NCBI GenBank assembly: GCA_009777485.1
Contig: WRLT01000001.1
Span: 186,001-250,000, forward strand
Reading direction: 5' to 3'
Length of the DNA stretch: 64,000 nt
From: Bacillota bacterium
GTDB taxonomy: Bacteria; Bacillota; Clostridia; Christensenellales; Pumilibacteraceae
The translations under genes and the position numbers were made by a program. Below the pieces are notes generated by a model. The model saw only the letters and a program-made list of their open reading frames with translations. It was not told where the DNA came from and did no database searches. Below are positions 61,102-64,000 of the stretch, piece after piece. The stretch's first letter is position 1. Every line of letters starts with the position of its first letter.

Positions 61102-61585
61102 AGCCGCAAGCGGCGTTTATTATGTTTTACTGCGCACCAAAACGCGTAGTCTGTTTGAAACAAAAACCGACTACGATACTTTTTTGGCACTGTTAAAAAA
61201 TGAAAAGACGCGCGATGCGGCAGAAATTTTTGCGTACTGCTTATTTTCGCATGAGGCGCATTTGGTGGTAAAAGAGGGATTAAGCGGACTAAGTACGGGC
61301 GTTATGCGCTTATGCAGCCGCTACGGCGCGTATTATAACGATACGCACCAAACTTGCGGGCGGCTTTTTTACGGGCGGTTTCAAAGCAAGCCCTTAGAGG
61401 AGACGGACGAAATTTTAAACGCTACGCGCGTTATCCACCGCGCCCCGCTATCGCTGGATTTAGGCGCGGATTACGAATATTCTAGCTATCGCCGCTATTT
61501 TAAAGAATCCGACTTACTTTCCAGTCAAGAAATTATTTTACTGGCTGGGTCTAATATAGATTATAAATTATTTTGCGGCCTATAA
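61079..61585 (+). CDS. Degenerate RAYT (IS200-type Y1 transposase fold) protein
   Basis: 168 residues from the ATG at 61079. The Y1/HUH fold is recognisable (GVYYVLLRTKTRSLF, FAYCLFSHEAHLVV, GRLFYGRFQSKPLE, RVIHRAPLSL, DYEYSSYRRY), as in REP-associated tyrosine transposases. Both catalytic parts are changed. The HUH pair, normally NHxH, reads HEAH, with Glu59 replacing the first His. The Tyr expected in the RYIHxNP motif is Val118 in RVIHRAP. It is therefore probably unable to cut DNA and may bind structured nucleic acid. It overlaps the Sel1 gene and has no flanking insertion-sequence ends. Confidence 0.8.
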   Translation: MARTKRSKAASGVYYVLLRTKTRSLFETKTDYDTFLALLKNEKTRDAAEIFAYCLFSHEAHLVVKEGLSGLSTGVMRLCSRYGAYYNDTHQTCGRLFYGRFQSKPLEETDEILNATRVIHRAPLSLDLGADYEYSSYRRYFKESDLLSSQEIILLAGSNIDYKLFCGL

Positions 61586-61588
61586 AAT

Positions 61589-62938
61589 CTATCTGCGGCG
61601 TTGCGGGCTATTACCCTTTTTCTTTGCCTCTTTTCCCTTAGCGGAAACGTAAGGGGCGACGATACATACGGCTAGGCAAAGCAGCCAAATAAGTAAGGCG
61701 ATTTGCCACCAACGCAAATCCATAAAGCCTAGCGATACGTTGCGCTGGGTTATTTTTGCCGTTGCGCCGTGAAATATTAAAAAGTCGTTTGCGTCCGCAT
61801 CAAAACGGATGCTGATTACAATATCCGAATTTACATCGGTGCGCAAAATATGTTCCTCTAAAAAGCCCATGTCGTTAAACCGCGACAATACGTCCGCGTG
61901 CGGGTGCCCGTAGCTGTTAGAAAAGCCGCAGCTGATAATAATTAACACGTCCTTGCGCGACGCGGCGTTGGTTAGGGTTTCTAGGTATTCGCGGCTAGAC
62001 GAAGAACGGCTGCCGTGATGCCCCGCTTTTATAACATCTACCGTAAAGGCAGACGTAAAGCGCGCAAATTTAGGCGCGGCAAGGTTTGCAACATTTGCTA
62101 CAAATTCCTCCTCTGCCTCGCGCTCGGCATCGCCCGAAAGCGCGATGCGGCGGTTTTCGTATTCTATAATGATAACGGGCGAATAATCGTTTCGGTGACG
62201 GTAGGAGTTTTTTGTAGGGCCGAAGAAAATAATTTCGTAATAGCCCGCGTCCGTAGCCGACAAGCCTTGCGGCGTAATTTTATCGCTGCCGTCTGCGGGG
62301 CTTAGTCCGTCCGTTACGATAACCGTTGCGCCTGCGCGGTGCGCGCTTTTCATAGCGTCACCGTAGGCGCGGGTATTGTGCGAACCGTGTCCTGCGCGCA
62401 GTAAGTGTTCGCCCGCGTCGGGAAAGTCGGAGTGCGTGGCTTTTTCGTTAGGGCGGTAAAATACATCGGCGGGATACAGTGCAAGCACTGCGGGAAAGCC
62501 GCCGCAATGGTCTTCGTCTGCGTGGGTTAAAACGGCAAAATCAAATTTATTAAAATCCTTGTCGGCAGGCTGAACTAAGTGTTCGTCTATGTAGGCAAGC
62601 AGTTGGCCGCGCGCACGTGCGGGCCCTGCGTCTATAATCATAAAGCGTCCGTCGGGCAGTTCGGCAATCGTGGCATCGCCCTGCCCTACGTCTATAAAAT
62701 GAACAATTAAATCGCCGCCGTCGCCGCGAATAACCTCTGCACCTGTGCCGCCAAAGTCGTCGCGGTCTAATCGGTACAGCCCCAAAGCGGAGTCGATTTG
62801 TCTGCCCCAAATCAGCGATAAGCCTAAAATCAGCGAAATTACTACAAACGCCGCTATGCGGAACATCCATGCTTGCTTATTTTGCTGCTGTTTTTTAGTG
62901 TTAGAGTTTTTAGCGGTGTTTCTTTTTTTAGCTGCCAT
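61589..62938 (-). CDS. ComEC/Rec2-like metallo-beta-lactamase-fold protein
   Basis: 449 residues. One membrane helix lies near 25-45, then a metallo-beta-lactamase domain with FIDVGQGDATIAELPDG, metal motif LTHADEDHCGG (about 135-145), RIALSGDAE and AGHHGSRSSSS. A second membrane helix (WWQIALLIWLLCLAVCIVAP) lies near the C-terminus, followed by a basic tail. This is the extracellular domain type of ComEC without its channel, thought to be a nuclease or phosphodiesterase. It ends 4 bases from the RAYT stop, converging. An N-terminal Lys/Gln-rich segment is cytoplasmic. Confidence 0.85.
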   Translation of the reverse strand: MAAKKRNTAKNSNTKKQQQNKQAWMFRIAAFVVISLILGLSLIWGRQIDSALGLYRLDRDDFGGTGAEVIRGDGGDLIVHFIDVGQGDATIAELPDGRFMIIDAGPARARGQLLAYIDEHLVQPADKDFNKFDFAVLTHADEDHCGGFPAVLALYPADVFYRPNEKATHSDFPDAGEHLLRAGHGSHNTRAYGDAMKSAHRAGATVIVTDGLSPADGSDKITPQGLSATDAGYYEIIFFGPTKNSYRHRNDYSPVIIIEYENRRIALSGDAEREAEEEFVANVANLAAPKFARFTSAFTVDVIKAGHHGSRSSSSREYLETLTNAASRKDVLIIISCGFSNSYGHPHADVLSRFNDMGFLEEHILRTDVNSDIVISIRFDADANDFLIFHGATAKITQRNVSLGFMDLRWWQIALLIWLLCLAVCIVAPYVSAKGKEAKKKGNSPQRRR

Positions 62939-62998
62939 GCTGATGATTTTTCCTTTATTCTGTATTATGGAAACGCTGATTGAGGTAAGCGCGTTTCC

Positions 62999-63541
62999 TT
63001 ATAGGGGCAGTAGCGGAATTTCGGCTAAAAAGGCGATGTCGGTGCGTCTCGCTGCTTCGCCCTCTGCCAGTACCGCCGCTTTGATAAAAACCTCTCCGCC
63101 TGCTAAGGCGGTAAGACGTTCTAACCCTAACAAGCTGCCGCCCGTAGAAATTACGTCGTCTAAGATAGCTACCTTTTTATCTTTTAATAGCGCGGCGTCG
63201 GTTTGCGATAGGTATAGCCGCTGCTCGCCTGCGGTGGTGATGCTTTGTACAACCGTTTCTATGCCGTTTTGTAGATATAGCTTTTTTGATTTGCGTGCAA
63301 CGGCGTAAAAGGGATGCCCTAAAATCCGCGCTACACAATGCGCAAGCTGTAAGCCCTTGCTTTCGGCGGTAAGAATCACGTCTGCGCCCGCAACCGTCTT
63401 TGCAAGCTTAGCGGCGCAGTATTCGGTTAGCTCTACATTGCCGTGCAGGTTAAAAAAGGCTATGCCTAAGTTTTTATCGATTTGCAGTATAGGCAATTGT
63501 TCGGTGCGGCCGCAGATATCTACGGCGTAGTTTTTTTGCAT
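62999..63541 (-). CDS. Adenine-type phosphoribosyltransferase
   Basis: 180 residues, with AGGAGG 6 bases before the ATG. The PRPP-binding loop is VAILDDVISTGGSL (about 127-140), preceded by ADVILTAESKGLQLAHCVA as in adenine/xanthine PRTases, and the length matches Apt. Substrate preference cannot be read from the sequence. A real purine-salvage role is likely. It is separate from the PRTase of the DprA operon. It follows a partial surface-protein gene by 22 bases. Confidence 0.85.
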   Translation of the reverse strand: MQKNYAVDICGRTEQLPILQIDKNLGIAFFNLHGNVELTEYCAAKLAKTVAGADVILTAESKGLQLAHCVARILGHPFYAVARKSKKLYLQNGIETVVQSITTAGEQRLYLSQTDAALLKDKKVAILDDVISTGGSLLGLERLTALAGGEVFIKAAVLAEGEAARRTDIAFLAEIPLLPL

Positions 63542-63563
63542 GATATGCCTCCTGTTCGGGGTT

Positions 63564-64000
63564 TTAGGATAATCGTGTAACGGCCGTCATATTTGCCGCA
63601 TTACGCTCTAACCTGAGTACAACATAATAGTCGCTTGCGTCGGGAGAATAATGGCTTCCTAAGTTAAATTCAATGGTCATTTGAATATCGGTTATTCCAT
63701 TGCCTGACAATACGGATGTTTCAAAAAGTGTAGAGTCGGGCGTATGCTCAACACTGTATCCGCCAGTTACTGTCGCGCGTTCTACGCTAACATGACTTGC
63801 AATGCTCCATGCGGCCGCGCCGTAATTAACTCTAAACCTCCTAGCCCCCGTAGTCCCTCCCAGTGTAAAGCCTCCTGTTGTCATGGTTCCAGCAACCGTA
63901 ACACGCGTTCCGATATTAAACCCTGCTATACTAACAGGCACAGTCCATGTCCATGCAATGATGTCGGCGCGGCTGAGTGTGCCTACTAAAAATTCCGTTC
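63564..64000 (-). CDS. C-terminal part of a surface protein (5' end cut by window)
   Basis: The frame is open from the right edge to a stop at 63564 (145 residues). The segment is Thr/Gly/Ser/Val-rich with alternating beta strands (FNIGTRVTVAGTMTTGGFTL, YYVVLRLER), like the C-terminal domains of the other large surface proteins in this window. A GTG at 63941 could start a short form, but reading is open to the edge, so a long protein is more likely. No anchoring motif at the end. Confidence 0.65.
   Translation of the reverse strand, partial: TEFLVGTLSRADIIAWTWTVPVSIAGFNIGTRVTVAGTMTTGGFTLGGTTGARRFRVNYGAAAWSIASHVSVERATVTGGYSVEHTPDSTLFETSVLSGNGITDIQMTIEFNLGSHYSPDASDYYVVLRLERNAANMTAVTRLS

Overview
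The window looks like chromosome of an uncultured low-to-mid GC Bacillota of the class Clostridia, probably gut-associated. I infer this from strong AGGAGG-type ribosome binding sites, consensus -35/-10 promoters, TTG starts, a str operon (rpsL-rpsG-fusA) with a separate tuf, distinct GyrAB and ParEC pairs, a two-gene SmsCB-type SUF system, and many Gram-positive-style secreted proteins with YDG/MBG, InlB-type and BspA-type repeats. An order-level placement (Christensenellales-like) would only be a guess.

Layout. 1-2865: leftward genes for anchored or lipid-modified surface proteins. 3000-5268: a leftward mobile-element set (ssb, a small basic protein, a sigma-like HTH protein, two Com-like zinc-ribbon proteins, one newly noticed short ORF) with strong hairpin terminators between the zinc-ribbon genes. 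5598-19236: a leftward, AT-rich three-gene block encoding two giant surface proteins (2074 and 2243 residues) and a lipoprotein. 19626-29038: a rightward conjugative-element module with six small unknown genes, a PcfK/AcrIIA9-family gene, a PcfJ-family gene, a small unknown gene and a 1655-residue DNA methylase-helicase. 29092-31033: a complete yjbQ, a truncated inverted copy of it, and a GH16 glucanase lipoprotein. 31172-33058: a compact AT-rich operon of phosphoribosyltransferase, DprA-like SLOG protein and HAD phosphatase. It is the best candidate here for an undescribed nucleotide-centred system.

33218-58838 is mostly leftward core genome: smsC-smsB with two promoters and an operator-like inverted repeat; gyrB-gyrA-AAA ATPase-mazG-dus; a TatD-associated radical SAM gene; parE-parC-metG-tatD; tuf; and rpsL-rpsG-fusA. 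It is interrupted at 44.2-46.6 kb by two small cassettes (a phage-like divergent HTH switch and a zinc-ribbon membrane protein) separated by three copies of a roughly 250-bp palindromic repeat. Two long foldback elements sit beside tuf and between fusA and rpsG.

59.0-64.0 kb carries two composite repeat blocks, an ankyrin / Sel1 / degenerate RAYT gene set, a ComEC-like metallo-beta-lactamase protein, an adenine-type phosphoribosyltransferase and the 3' end of another surface-protein gene. No rRNA, tRNA or CRISPR array was seen. Several genes appear to be transcribed from promoters whose -10 box ends 6-7 bases before the ATG with no ribosome binding site, which suggests leaderless mRNAs.
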